Below, one piece after another: positions 15,126-24,180 of a DNA stretch of 43,047 nucleotides. The notes beneath the pieces were generated by a model. It had not been told where the DNA came from, did no database searches, and saw nothing but the letters and a program-made list of their open reading frames with translations. This stretch comes from Pseudomonas asuensis (GTDB lineage Bacteria; Pseudomonadota; Gammaproteobacteria; Pseudomonadales; Pseudomonadaceae): the NCBI RefSeq assembly GCF_014646755.1, contig NZ_BMNW01000011.1, positions 68,804-111,850 of the forward strand, read 5' to 3'. Position 1 is the stretch's first letter; each line of letters begins with the position of its first letter. Position numbers and translations under genes: made by a program.

Positions 15126-15153
15126 TTTCCGCATGATATATATAATACGGAAA
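15126..15153 (+). promoter_or_regulatory. Transfer operon promoter with 9-10-9 dyad operator, copy 1
   Basis: Arms TTTCCGCAT and ATACGGAAA flank ten A/T bases that include the -10 TATAAT; a -35-like TTGTTC lies 16 bp upstream. Same 28-bp geometry as the sites at 18422 and 28312. Confidence 0.65.
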
Positions 15154-15169
15154 AAAGGAGGAGCCTTTA

Positions 15170-15862
15170 ATGAGTGCTTATGAAAAGGTTGAAGATGAGA
15201 TTGATGAAGTAGTTGCAAAACTCAAGCGGGACCGCGATGCAGTTGATCCCGCTGTTGCGACACAGAAAGATCGTAAGCAGGTTGCTGCTATCGCGGTTTC
15301 TTCCGTAAAGCTTAATTTCATATTGGGTCCAGCGTTAGTGTTGTCGCTTCTAACTAACAGCTATCTAGCTTGGAATGTTACGCATGTTCAGCCGGAGTAT
15401 TTCGCGTCCGACAATGGCCGAATATTCCCGATGGTTCCTCTTTCTGCACCTTATCGTAAGACCGCCGATGTAATTCAGTTTGCCAAAGACACACTGAATG
15501 GATCGTTTTCTCTCGACTTTCTCAACTGGCGTCAGCAGCTAGAGGATCAACGGCAGCGTTATACGCGTTCTGGTTTCAAGAGCTTTATCGATGCTATTCA
15601 AGCGGCTGGGCTTTTAGAAAATGTCCGTACTAAGCGGATGAATATGACCGTTACAGCGAATACAGGTGTGCTCATCAAAGAAGGCATTGATAACGGTCAA
15701 TACGTCTGGTTCGTTGAGGTGCCCATCGAGATCAAGCTGGCCGGTCAGACCTCGGAGCTACCTAATCAACGTTTCCTCGCCATTGTTCGCGTCGAGCGTA
15801 TTCCTACACTGGATTCAATTGAAGGGATTGGTGTGGGGCAACTCGTTACCAAGCCGCTTTGA
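15170..15862 (+). CDS. dotI: DotI/IcmL-like type IVB secretion protein (IncI TraM homologue)
   Basis: A 230-residue inner-membrane protein: a cytosolic charged N-terminus (1-43), one membrane segment (about 45-66), then a periplasmic domain with the DotI features FVEVPIEIKLAG and the C-terminal VERIPTLDS pattern. DotI forms part of the inner-membrane complex of Dot/Icm-type systems; plasmid IncI systems call it TraM. The start follows a strong AGGAGG. It is the first gene of an eleven-gene operon. Confidence 0.88.
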   Translation: MSAYEKVEDEIDEVVAKLKRDRDAVDPAVATQKDRKQVAAIAVSSVKLNFILGPALVLSLLTNSYLAWNVTHVQPEYFASDNGRIFPMVPLSAPYRKTADVIQFAKDTLNGSFSLDFLNWRQQLEDQRQRYTRSGFKSFIDAIQAAGLLENVRTKRMNMTVTANTGVLIKEGIDNGQYVWFVEVPIEIKLAGQTSELPNQRFLAIVRVERIPTLDSIEGIGVGQLVTKPL

Positions 15863-15873
15863 GGATGTGGCAC

Positions 15874-17052
15874 ATGAACCTATTTTCTCTGAAATCAGTA
15901 ATCCATTTAATTGCAATGGGTGCTATTTCCTCTGCGTGGGCGCAAGAGTCTTCCCCATCTACACAGGGGCAACCGCAGTTTGTACCGCAACAAGCTATGC
16001 AGGTTCAGTCTCAGCAAAGTCAAATGCAGGATCGTCCCGTTCAATGGGTAAATGCGTCTACGGGAGGGCAGCCATTTCCTACACCACCTGGTCAGGCAAG
16101 TGTTTCATCGTCTCAGCAGATGATACAGGCTGCGTTTCCGCCTAGTAACTATGGTGCGGCCAACTATAACGTTGCTGGTTCTCAAGCAGCACCTCCCCAG
16201 CAGGGTAGTTATCAGCAGACGCCTTCTCAAAACGGGATGGCGAATCTTCCACCTCTTACGCCACCGTCCGCTTTACAGCAAGCAGAACAGGTCGTTGCTC
16301 CATGGCCGGCAAACGATATCAAAGAGATACGTGGGCATCTTGAGGAGACTCGTAAAGCCATGGGGTACGAACCTGTTCGAGCTATTCCCAGGATTAGTAG
16401 TACCTCTATTGACCTTTCTCCAGGCGCTGCCATACCAATTGTCCGCTCAATGCCAGGCCAGATGTCCACGCTTGTATTTGTAGATTCGACTGGTGCTCCA
16501 TGGCCACTGGCTGCTCCTCCTAGGTCTACAGGTGGCAACATCTTTCAAGTTGAGTGGCTTGCAGGCACACCCATGGTAGTTATCACTGCTCTGTCTAGTT
16601 ATGACGATGGCAACCTGACTGTTTTCCTTGAAGGGCTTCCAACACCTATCGTAGTCAAACTGGCTAGTGGTGAACCAGACTCGAAATCTAATACAAGGGT
16701 CGTGGATTGGCGTCTAGATATTCGCGTTCCAGGTCGAGGCCCCAACGCGAAAGCTCCTCTGCTGGGTCCTAATAAAATTGCCCTATATGACGACGTATTG
16801 CAGGGGTTTTTGGATGGTGTCCCTCCTCAAGATGCCAAAAAGGTCAAGGTAAGTGGTGATCTCCCTAATAACACCCACGTCTGGCAGTTCAATGGGAGCC
16901 TTTTTGTCCGAACAGCCAACGATATTCAAACTGCATTTGATCAGACCATGGCCGCTAGTGACGGTACGCGTGTGTATCGGCTGCCTTTGACGCCATACAT
17001 CACGCTATCTGATATGGGACGTGCAGTTCCCTTACAACTTGAAATCCAATAG
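15874..17052 (+). CDS. dotH: DotH/IcmK-like outer-membrane core protein (IncI TraN homologue)
   Basis: A 392-residue protein. ATG 15874 gives a clean signal peptide (cleavage after SSAWA, residue 23) and has GAGG 9 bases upstream; two earlier in-frame starts do not. A Gln/Pro-rich linker (about 24-130) is followed by the conserved DotH domain with LEETRKAMGYEPVRAIPR and VDWRLDIRVPGRGPNA. DotH, with DotC, DotD and DotG, builds the outer-membrane ring of the type IVB apparatus. It follows dotI with 11 bases between them. Confidence 0.88.
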   Translation: MNLFSLKSVIHLIAMGAISSAWAQESSPSTQGQPQFVPQQAMQVQSQQSQMQDRPVQWVNASTGGQPFPTPPGQASVSSSQQMIQAAFPPSNYGAANYNVAGSQAAPPQQGSYQQTPSQNGMANLPPLTPPSALQQAEQVVAPWPANDIKEIRGHLEETRKAMGYEPVRAIPRISSTSIDLSPGAAIPIVRSMPGQMSTLVFVDSTGAPWPLAAPPRSTGGNIFQVEWLAGTPMVVITALSSYDDGNLTVFLEGLPTPIVVKLASGEPDSKSNTRVVDWRLDIRVPGRGPNAKAPLLGPNKIALYDDVLQGFLDGVPPQDAKKVKVSGDLPNNTHVWQFNGSLFVRTANDIQTAFDQTMAASDGTRVYRLPLTPYITLSDMGRAVPLQLEIQ

Positions 17053-17060
17053 GAGGCTCC

Positions 17061-18422
17061 ATGAAGGCGCAAGCTGATATTGGTCGTAATACCAAAGTTT
17101 TGGCAATTGGGGCTCTTATCCTTGTAGGCACAGGCCTTTATATAGGCTTTGGCTACTGGCAGAAGGGACAAAACCACGCATCCGACATACGTAGAGTGCA
17201 GACGGGCTCGGCCACAGCGTCGCAGGAGTCTCCTCACTATAGCCAAGTCTTAGATCGTTATAATCGAAAAGAGTCAGCTCAAGCAGAGGCTAACGGTGAT
17301 TCGTATATTTCTGTGCCTTCTACAGCTGGGCCTAAAGATATTAACAATCAGCAAGCTAAACCAACTCCTCAGCCTGAACAGCCACAGATAGTTTACTACC
17401 AACCTGCGCCGCAGCCGCAGATACAGCAGGCACCTTCAAAGGCCGATCAAAAACGTACCGAGGAAATTAAGGAACAAACAAAAGCATTATTGGATATGTG
17501 GGTAGCCCAGCCTCATGTAGTGGCTACTGTTTCCAATGATATGGATACGTACGCTAAGTCGATCCGTGCCTCTCAAGTAACTCCAAATAATACAAACTCT
17601 TCTTTAACACCTCAGCCTCTAAATAATCTGGCCAATGGTAAGGTCGTCGATGATTTTTTTGTAACCCCAGCCTTGCTCCGTACAGCTCTTGATACCGATG
17701 AAAACTCTATGGTCACAGCTGTGGTTCCTACAGGAAAGCTGGCCGGAGCCAAGCTATATGCAATGGGTTATAAGCGCCTCACCAATACCATTGATATGAC
17801 TTTTACATCCATGTCATTCAACGGGCGTTGTTACAACGTTACGGCTAAACCTGTTGATCCTGAGACCAACCGTACTTCCCTAAGTGGCGAAGTGAACAAT
17901 CGGTACTTTGAAAGGATCATTCTGCCAGCTATCGCTGCCGGGATTGGCCGAACAGGTCAGCTCTATGAGCGTTCTAGTTCAGAAAATATCATTACAGATA
18001 GCGCCGTTGTACAAACCTATCCCAGTACACCAAGCGGTCGGAATGTAGCCGGTACGATAGTAGGAGGCATGGCTGAGCAAGCAGGTAGAGTTCTTGCAAA
18101 CGACGCTGCAAATATGCCCCAAAAGCAAATTCTCAAAGGGATGAATGAGACTATCGGCATTCAATTTGTGGGCGGGGTATACGAGAGCAATGCCTGTCCG
18201 GTTGATGGCCAGCAAGGTCAAAATCAGGCTTTTATGAATATGGCTCAGCCAGCCTCCCAACCTCCTCAGCAAATGCTGCCTCCAGGCTTCGGTCAGCGTC
18301 AGTTTCAGAATTATGGTTCAGGTTCTTCGCCTTACGGCTCACCCTATCCATACGGTTCGTCGCCAAGTGGTGGGTATCAGCAAAATTATCCCTTGCCAAA
18401 CTATGGAAATGTGCGCTATTAA
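17061..18422 (+). CDS. dotG: DotG/IcmE-like core channel protein (IncI TraO homologue)
   Basis: A 453-residue protein with an N-terminal membrane segment (about 13-33), a Pro/Gln-rich spacer (about 105-135) and a C-terminal VirB10-like domain (about 180-400, e.g. TAVVPTGKLAGAKLYAMGY and SLSGEVNNRYFERIILPAIA). It has the short form typical of IncI TraO, without the long repeat region of Legionella DotG. AGGAGGCTCC precedes the ATG. Role: spans both membranes to form the channel. Confidence 0.88.
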   Translation: MKAQADIGRNTKVLAIGALILVGTGLYIGFGYWQKGQNHASDIRRVQTGSATASQESPHYSQVLDRYNRKESAQAEANGDSYISVPSTAGPKDINNQQAKPTPQPEQPQIVYYQPAPQPQIQQAPSKADQKRTEEIKEQTKALLDMWVAQPHVVATVSNDMDTYAKSIRASQVTPNNTNSSLTPQPLNNLANGKVVDDFFVTPALLRTALDTDENSMVTAVVPTGKLAGAKLYAMGYKRLTNTIDMTFTSMSFNGRCYNVTAKPVDPETNRTSLSGEVNNRYFERIILPAIAAGIGRTGQLYERSSSENIITDSAVVQTYPSTPSGRNVAGTIVGGMAEQAGRVLANDAANMPQKQILKGMNETIGIQFVGGVYESNACPVDGQQGQNQAFMNMAQPASQPPQQMLPPGFGQRQFQNYGSGSSPYGSPYPYGSSPSGGYQQNYPLPNYGNVRY

Positions 18423-18449
18423 TTCCGTATAATATGCATCATACAAAAA
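18422..18449 (+). promoter_or_regulatory. Internal promoter with 9-10-9 dyad operator, copy 2
   Basis: Left arm ATTCCGTAT, ten bases, right arm ATACAAAAA (half degenerate); it contains TATAAT. Located between dotG and the TraP/DotF-like gene, it would let the downstream genes be expressed separately. Confidence 0.55.
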
Positions 18450-18461
18450 TTGGTATTGAGT

Positions 18462-19280
18462 ATGACTGATCAACAGAACCGCGACGCACAGAACTCAGAT
18501 TTCGACATATTCAAGCCGTCCGCTTCGTCTAGCTCATCTGATACAGAAGTTGAAGACAAACAGATTAATACAGAGAGCAGGAAAGGGTTTCAGGCTAAGG
18601 GCTGGCATTTTGGTGTAATCACAGCTATCGCAGCCGCAACCTGGATTTTTTTGCCGGGATCTTCTGCTCCTGCAAAAAATACACATGTATTAGAGCCAGC
18701 ATTAGCAATGCGCAATGACCCTGCTAAGGGTGTAGGCCTTGATCAGAAAGATACTTCCTTGCAGCCTAAGGAAGTCTCATCTGAACAGCCAGTTCCAGGG
18801 CCAATGGATGGTGGACCAAAGCCTTCAGTCTCGTCTGTTGAGTCTGGTGAAAAGCATGATGAAATGGCAGGCCGGATCGCGATTCTGGAGGAACAACTAC
18901 AAAAATCTAATCATGAGCTTAATGAGACCCAACTTCTTGTGGAACATTTGAAGCAGTCAAGCCATGACAAGCCTGAAATCGCTAACTGTCTAAAATCAAA
19001 TACACACAAGGAAGTAGTAAAAGTTTCAAAGCCCAAGGCTGCGGTACATAAAACTGTTGCATCAAAACCAAAGCATGAAGTGCAAGTTGGTCAAGTCGCA
19101 CATAAGGCTACAAGCTCATCTCAATTTAGTTTGAATACGGTCTATCGAGATCAAGCTTGGATACAAAATGCTGAACGTACTTATGTAGTACAGCCTGGTG
19201 ATGTCGTTGAAGGACTGAAAATAGTAAGTATTGATCCGCTGAGTCGGAAAGTTGTGACTAACCACGGTGTGATTCGTTAA
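18462..19280 (+). CDS. TraP/DotF(IcmG)-like inner-membrane protein
   Basis: A 272-residue bitopic protein: hydrophilic Ser-rich N-terminus, one membrane segment (about 46-65), a coiled-coil stretch (about 130-165, EEQLQKSNHELNETQLL), a Lys/Ala-rich linker and a small C-terminal domain (VVQPGDVVEGLKIVSID). This architecture and its place after dotG match IncI TraP and Legionella IcmG/DotF; direct sequence similarity is weak. ATG 18462 has only a modest GAG upstream. Confidence 0.65.
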   Translation: MTDQQNRDAQNSDFDIFKPSASSSSSDTEVEDKQINTESRKGFQAKGWHFGVITAIAAATWIFLPGSSAPAKNTHVLEPALAMRNDPAKGVGLDQKDTSLQPKEVSSEQPVPGPMDGGPKPSVSSVESGEKHDEMAGRIAILEEQLQKSNHELNETQLLVEHLKQSSHDKPEIANCLKSNTHKEVVKVSKPKAAVHKTVASKPKHEVQVGQVAHKATSSSQFSLNTVYRDQAWIQNAERTYVVQPGDVVEGLKIVSIDPLSRKVVTNHGVIR

Positions 19281-19291
19281 GGAGAACAATT

Positions 19292-19825
19292 GTGGATTTA
19301 GCCCAGATGATTACTGCGTTTGCCCCTACATTTGCAACAGCATTGTGGGGTTTGCTCTGGGCATTAGGTGGGCTGCTTGGGACTGTATATGTGGGCAACT
19401 CTTTGCTGAAAATGCAGAGATCGCAAAGGTTTCCAGGCCAGATACCTGTAACGTTTGGCGACGTTTTGCCGGTGATTCTTGTCGGCGGATTAGTCGCGAA
19501 TCTGTCCCGGTTCATCAATGCAACATGGAACACGTTTGCAACTGGGACAGTGAGTTATGGCGCGGTTTCGTACAGCGGTGCTGCCGATTTTGGCCGTTTC
19601 GCCGAGGCGATTAATGCAGTCCTAACTCTAGCAAGTGTGGCCGGTGGCGTTTTCGCTCTCAGAGGGCTAGTGATTCTGAAGAAATCGCTCATGGACGGTC
19701 AGCAGTCACAGGGAGCGGATGATGGGGTATGGCGAGCACTAACCCATATCGTGGGCGGGGCGATGCTTGTTCAAATTGCGGAAATGATTGAGAAATTCCG
19801 CGAGTCATTTCATCTCTACTGGTAA
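19292..19825 (+). CDS. TraQ-like (IcmC/DotE-type) membrane protein
   Basis: A 177-residue polytopic protein with about four hydrophobic segments (near 9-32, 48-66, 98-120 and 146-162). It begins with GTG, supported by AAGGAG 9 bases upstream. Its position between the TraP-like and TraR-like genes is that of IncI TraQ, related to the IcmC/DotE and IcmD family of small inner-membrane proteins. The assignment relies on order and topology. Confidence 0.65.
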   Translation: MDLAQMITAFAPTFATALWGLLWALGGLLGTVYVGNSLLKMQRSQRFPGQIPVTFGDVLPVILVGGLVANLSRFINATWNTFATGTVSYGAVSYSGAADFGRFAEAINAVLTLASVAGGVFALRGLVILKKSLMDGQQSQGADDGVWRALTHIVGGAMLVQIAEMIEKFRESFHLYW

Positions 19826-19845
19826 GTCCTTTCTGGAGCACTCAC

Positions 19846-20325
19846 ATGAAAAAAATGATCAAAAAACCTTTCGCTTTAATCACTGACATTGGCCGAAAAG
19901 CGCATTTGACTCTGTTGCAAATGCACGGAAGTCTTTTGGCTCGTGCTGAGAAGTGGAACCAAAACCCTCGTGAGCGTGCAATTTATAAAACAAGTGCAGC
20001 TTTTACCTTGGTAGGGCTGACTCTTTCCAATTCTGCGCATGCTGATGGTTTCGCTGACATGTTTAATATCTCAGCCGAGCAGGGTGATCAGATCAAGGAA
20101 TCGGCGGGCAAGCTCTTTGCTGCTGCAGGCTTTGGTGGTGCAGGTGTCGGGGGTTACAACTGGTGGCGTAAAGGTAAAGAGGGCGAGCAGAGCCAGATCA
20201 AAGGCGGCCAGATTATATGGCCTCTGGTAGGCGGAGCCGCTCTTGGCGCGACTGGCTTCATGCTAATCAAAGCCGGTGAGACTGTTGGCATTGCAAGTTC
20301 TGAGCAGGGTGCATTGCCGCAATAA
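19846..20325 (+). CDS. TraR-like (IcmD/DotP-type) membrane protein
   Basis: A 159-residue protein with a positively charged N-terminus, a signal-anchor-like segment ending SNSAHADG (about residue 66), a Gly-rich hydrophobic stretch (about 84-105) and a last membrane segment (about 124-148, WPLVGGAALGATGFMLI). The pattern fits IcmD/DotP and IncI TraR. GGAG precedes the ATG. Confidence 0.65.
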   Translation: MKKMIKKPFALITDIGRKAHLTLLQMHGSLLARAEKWNQNPRERAIYKTSAAFTLVGLTLSNSAHADGFADMFNISAEQGDQIKESAGKLFAAAGFGGAGVGGYNWWRKGKEGEQSQIKGGQIIWPLVGGAALGATGFMLIKAGETVGIASSEQGALPQ

Positions 20326-20340
20326 GCACTTTGATGGAGT

Positions 20341-20360
20341 AGGCGGTCGTAAGGCCGCCT
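20341..20360 (+). terminator. Hairpin between the TraR-like and IcmJ-like genes
   Basis: AGGCGG/CCGCCT arms with an 8-base loop, followed by CTTTAAT. With no Shine-Dalgarno sequence before the next ATG, it may act as an attenuator or translational control element. Confidence 0.4.
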
Positions 20361-20367
20361 CTTTAAT

Positions 20368-21105
20368 ATGAATAGCCAGAATGATCCTAAAGATCCAGCC
20401 AACGTTTCTATCGATCAGGTTAATCCGCTCCCTGGTCTAGGCGCGAGTTTTGAAACTACGCTTTTATCCCCCTTACTGTTATCAAGTAAAAGCAGAATAT
20501 TCGGAGATAAGTCCGGTCAGGCATTAGAACCTGTACTTTCTACAGAGCAGAGAAAAGAAGTACTCAAATCTGATTCTTACAAATGCATGTTTTGCGGATA
20601 TCACTCCGTAGAGAATGAAATTCATAGTTTAAGTGACAATCATCAAGATGATCGTGAAGAGAATCTGAGAGTTGCCGACCCGCTATGTCATCGCTGGCAA
20701 CATCTTGGCGAGCTTTCAAGTACTGATGCTGTAATGGTTTATCTTCCAGGATTGTCTGCACAAGATCTAAACCATCTACAACGTACCATTATGGTTGCGC
20801 TTGAGACTGGCGATGATCAAATAAAAAAAGATGCTAACAAGATCCTAAATTGGCTTGGGTCTCATCGTGACTATATAAAAGAGGCATGGGGCAGTTATGA
20901 GCCAAATGTCTTCGCAGAGGCCCTCTTAAGACTTAAAGAAGAAGATAAAGAAAAAAGAGAAGTAGTTTTTAAAGATATAGGTGTTGTGTTCAATCCTTCT
21001 GTATTTAAAAAGTACACCATGGTTTGGGCTCAAGAAGCTTATCGGGCTTTTCCAATAAGTGAGTGGAGCAGCATGTCTCATAGCGTAATGGTTGCGCCGG
21101 CATAG
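20368..21105 (+). CDS. icmJ: IcmJ/DotN-like zinc protein of the coupling complex
   Basis: A 245-residue protein with an HNH-like zinc site: C73 and C76 (YKCMFCGYHS) and C107-H108 (DPLCHRWQHLGEL) around a SDNHQDDREENL loop. Legionella IcmJ/DotN has this fold and works with the DotL coupling protein. IncI plasmids have the homologue directly before traU, as here. No clear Shine-Dalgarno sequence is seen before the ATG. Confidence 0.75.
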   Translation: MNSQNDPKDPANVSIDQVNPLPGLGASFETTLLSPLLLSSKSRIFGDKSGQALEPVLSTEQRKEVLKSDSYKCMFCGYHSVENEIHSLSDNHQDDREENLRVADPLCHRWQHLGELSSTDAVMVYLPGLSAQDLNHLQRTIMVALETGDDQIKKDANKILNWLGSHRDYIKEAWGSYEPNVFAEALLRLKEEDKEKREVVFKDIGVVFNPSVFKKYTMVWAQEAYRAFPISEWSSMSHSVMVAPA

Positions 21106-21117
21106 AGGTAATTTGGT

Positions 21118-24100
21118 ATGGGAAGCTTTCTTGAGGGCGCGGTTGATACAGTCGAACATGCCCTTGCATACGCTGCTAAATACATGATTGGTAAGGATCT
21201 TGTTAGTTACTGTGAATTGCTTACCGCGCTTGTCCTGACTGATGATGACAGGAAGCGTCATCCAGATTTTAATGATCCCTATGCCCTTTTTACAGAAACC
21301 AACTCTATTCTTACGGTCTGCGATATGCAGGGCCTTTTCCAGGGGCTCTCCCCTGAAGAATATTCAGGAGTAATTGAGAATATCAGTGTTTCATTAAACC
21401 CGGTTTTCCAACGCCCTGGTTATAGCCTTTCGTTCTGCTTCGAGCGTGATCCCGATAGGGCTCTTGATGAGTTAATGAAGCTGGCTGAGCCGCAGATCAA
21501 AACAGCGCGGCGCATCGGTCTTGAAACAGAAGATATCATTCTGGATCGCGTCAAGCGCAATGCCCCTTTGGTAGCTTTTGAGCAAAATCTGCTAGTGATT
21601 TATACCCATCCAACTGTAATGGGTTCAGACGAAATCAAACGGGAAATGAAGTCTCGATCTGAAGCGGTTATCAAGCACAATTTACCCAGGCTGGATTACG
21701 CTCAAGATCCTGCGGCTATTCTAGCGGCCATGAAGTATCGACATGACACAATGGTTGAGAGGGTCATGCAGATTTTCATGAAATCCGGTACTAATGGAAG
21801 ACCTGGTGTCCTGATACGACCGATCAGTGCTCATGACGCTATCAAGCGAGTACGTCTGATGGTGAATCGAGAAAGAACATCTCATAAATTCAGGCCTGTT
21901 CTGATTGGTGATCCTTATACCCCTCGTGGTCGTGAAGATGACAAAGATTATTCTGACCTGGCTCCCCCGCAGATTCGTCATCAGATTTGTAGCAATGATG
22001 TTGATATCAATGGACGATATGTAAAAACTCATAACCTCCTTCATTCGACCATCTCCTTAGAGTTAGGGCCGCAACTCATTACCCCTTTCTCTAAACTGCT
22101 GGGTGATATGGACCGAGAGATCCCTTGGCGGATACGGTTCGATCTTGAACCTGGTGGATTAAACCAGATGCGCTCCCGTCGCATGATTACAGCCTTTGCC
22201 GGTTTGTTTCCTAACAATAAGGAAATTCGTCAGTCATTTATTGACCTTGAGGCTACCAATCGAGAGGAGCCTGTATTGTCAATGAAAGTGATGGCTTCTA
22301 CGTGGGCAGATAGTGAAGAAAAAGCCAAACGGCGTTTAGCTGTACTGGATAAATCTTTACAGGGATGGGGGGTCTGCCAAACGACAACAAGCCACGGCGA
22401 TCCATTTGCGGCGTTCGCGTCTTCAATTCCGGCGTTCACCAGCAAAAACTGTGCAAACCGATTGGTCCCACCTTTGACTGATGCGATCCGCATGATGCCT
22501 CTGGAGCGTCCAGCTACTCCTTGGCCTGATGGGGGTAACTTAATCCTTCGAACGCCTGATGGGAAAATCTATCCAGTCCAGCAGGGAAGTCGGTTACAAG
22601 ACACTTGGATCGATTTGGTCTCTGCAACTCCTGGTGCCGGTAAGTCAGTATTACTCAATACTATGCTCACGGGTACGTTACATAATCCTGGGGCTAGCCG
22701 GTTGCCGTTGATTACATTCATTGACGTTAGCAACGGCGAATCCGGCTTTGTCAGGATGGTTCAGGATGGCCTACCCGAACATCGTAAACACGAAGCATTA
22801 GGAATCAAGCTGCAGAATTCACTTGAATTTGCAGTTAACCCGTTTGACACGCAATTAGGCGCACGCTTTCCCACAAGCGCTGAAATGACCTTTCTTATTG
22901 ACTTCCTTACTTTGTTTTCTACCAATCCTGCAAAAAAGCGAGCGATACATCCAGAGTGCGCAAGGGTGAATGAACTCATCATCAAAGCTGCATATACAGA
23001 CCGAGCCTCTAAGAACCAAAATGCTTATGAGGAAGAGGTTGAAGTAGAGGTAGATAAGGTACTAGAAAGCTCAGGTATCAAAGCAAAATACGATTCCACT
23101 TGGTGGTCCGCTGCTACATGGTGGGAAATAACTGACCTACTCTTTGAAGCAGGATACGTGCGTGAAGCTGCAATAGCTCAGCGGCAGGCTGTTCCTGTTT
23201 TCATCGATTTTCCTGCATATCTCAATAGCGAAGCTGTTCGTCAAACATACGGCACTGCTCTTTTGGATAATGGCGAACCTTTGCTTCAGGCAATGTCTCG
23301 ATCATTGTCGTATGCAGCAAACAAATTCAAACTTTTCGCGGGGCGAACTCGCTTTGAACTGAATGATGAGTCACGAATAGTTGCGCTTAATCTTCATGGA
23401 GTGATGGGGACTAAAACCGATGAAGGACATCTGCAAACAGCAATTATGTTTATGTTTGCTCGTCAGGTTGCGGCTAAGAACTATTTCCTTCATGAGGATG
23501 AACTTAATCCTGTCATCCCAGATATTTATCGCGAGTATCACGCCAAACGTATCAACGATGTGAAGGATGAGCTTAAAGTCATCGCATACGAGGAGTTTCA
23601 TAACACTAAGGGACAAGAGGCCTTCGTTAATACAGTGATACGAGATGGCCGTGAAGTGCGAAAATGGGGGATACGTGTTGTGGCCGTTTCACAGTACCTT
23701 GAGGATTATCCCCCAGAACTGCTAAACGCTGCTACTTCGGTATATGTGGTTAGAGGAGGGAGTTCTTCAGATGCTGATGTATTGCGGAAAACCTTTAAAG
23801 TTAGTGAAGAAACGATTGCAAGGCTTGAGCGTGAGTGCGTTGGGCATACTAATGATGGAGCCAACTTTTTAGCTTTATTCAAAACACGGCTGGGCTCGAT
23901 CGCGCAGATCCTAACCAATAGCGTCGGCCCACTTGAACTGTGGGCTTCTTCAAGCTCACATGATGATACAGCCCTTCGTGACCGCCTTTATAAGGCGCTG
24001 GGTTCATACAAAGCTAGAAAGTTTTTGGCCTCAAGATTCCCACTGGGTAGAGCTTCCCATAAGTTTGAACAAATGCGTTTACAAGCCGGTGAGAATAATG

Positions 24101-24180
24101 CCGGCTCGGTTGTACAGATTCTTGCAAATGAGCTCTTGGATGAATACGAGCGTGAGCAAACAGAAAGGGGCCAATTATGA
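21118..24180 (+). CDS. dotO: DotO/IcmB ATPase (IncI TraU homologue)
   Basis: A 1,020-residue VirB4-class ATPase, the expected length for DotO/TraU. The Walker A motif is ATPGAGKSV (residues 503-511, Lys509) and a Walker-B-like strand VIAYEEFHN spans 821-829. DotO energises assembly and substrate passage at the cytoplasmic base of the type IVB channel. GAGG stands 9 bases before the ATG. Its stop overlaps the next start (ATGA). Confidence 0.92.
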   Translation: MGSFLEGAVDTVEHALAYAAKYMIGKDLVSYCELLTALVLTDDDRKRHPDFNDPYALFTETNSILTVCDMQGLFQGLSPEEYSGVIENISVSLNPVFQRPGYSLSFCFERDPDRALDELMKLAEPQIKTARRIGLETEDIILDRVKRNAPLVAFEQNLLVIYTHPTVMGSDEIKREMKSRSEAVIKHNLPRLDYAQDPAAILAAMKYRHDTMVERVMQIFMKSGTNGRPGVLIRPISAHDAIKRVRLMVNRERTSHKFRPVLIGDPYTPRGREDDKDYSDLAPPQIRHQICSNDVDINGRYVKTHNLLHSTISLELGPQLITPFSKLLGDMDREIPWRIRFDLEPGGLNQMRSRRMITAFAGLFPNNKEIRQSFIDLEATNREEPVLSMKVMASTWADSEEKAKRRLAVLDKSLQGWGVCQTTTSHGDPFAAFASSIPAFTSKNCANRLVPPLTDAIRMMPLERPATPWPDGGNLILRTPDGKIYPVQQGSRLQDTWIDLVSATPGAGKSVLLNTMLTGTLHNPGASRLPLITFIDVSNGESGFVRMVQDGLPEHRKHEALGIKLQNSLEFAVNPFDTQLGARFPTSAEMTFLIDFLTLFSTNPAKKRAIHPECARVNELIIKAAYTDRASKNQNAYEEEVEVEVDKVLESSGIKAKYDSTWWSAATWWEITDLLFEAGYVREAAIAQRQAVPVFIDFPAYLNSEAVRQTYGTALLDNGEPLLQAMSRSLSYAANKFKLFAGRTRFELNDESRIVALNLHGVMGTKTDEGHLQTAIMFMFARQVAAKNYFLHEDELNPVIPDIYREYHAKRINDVKDELKVIAYEEFHNTKGQEAFVNTVIRDGREVRKWGIRVVAVSQYLEDYPPELLNAATSVYVVRGGSSSDADVLRKTFKVSEETIARLERECVGHTNDGANFLALFKTRLGSIAQILTNSVGPLELWASSSSHDDTALRDRLYKALGSYKARKFLASRFPLGRASHKFEQMRLQAGENNAGSVVQILANELLDEYEREQTERGQL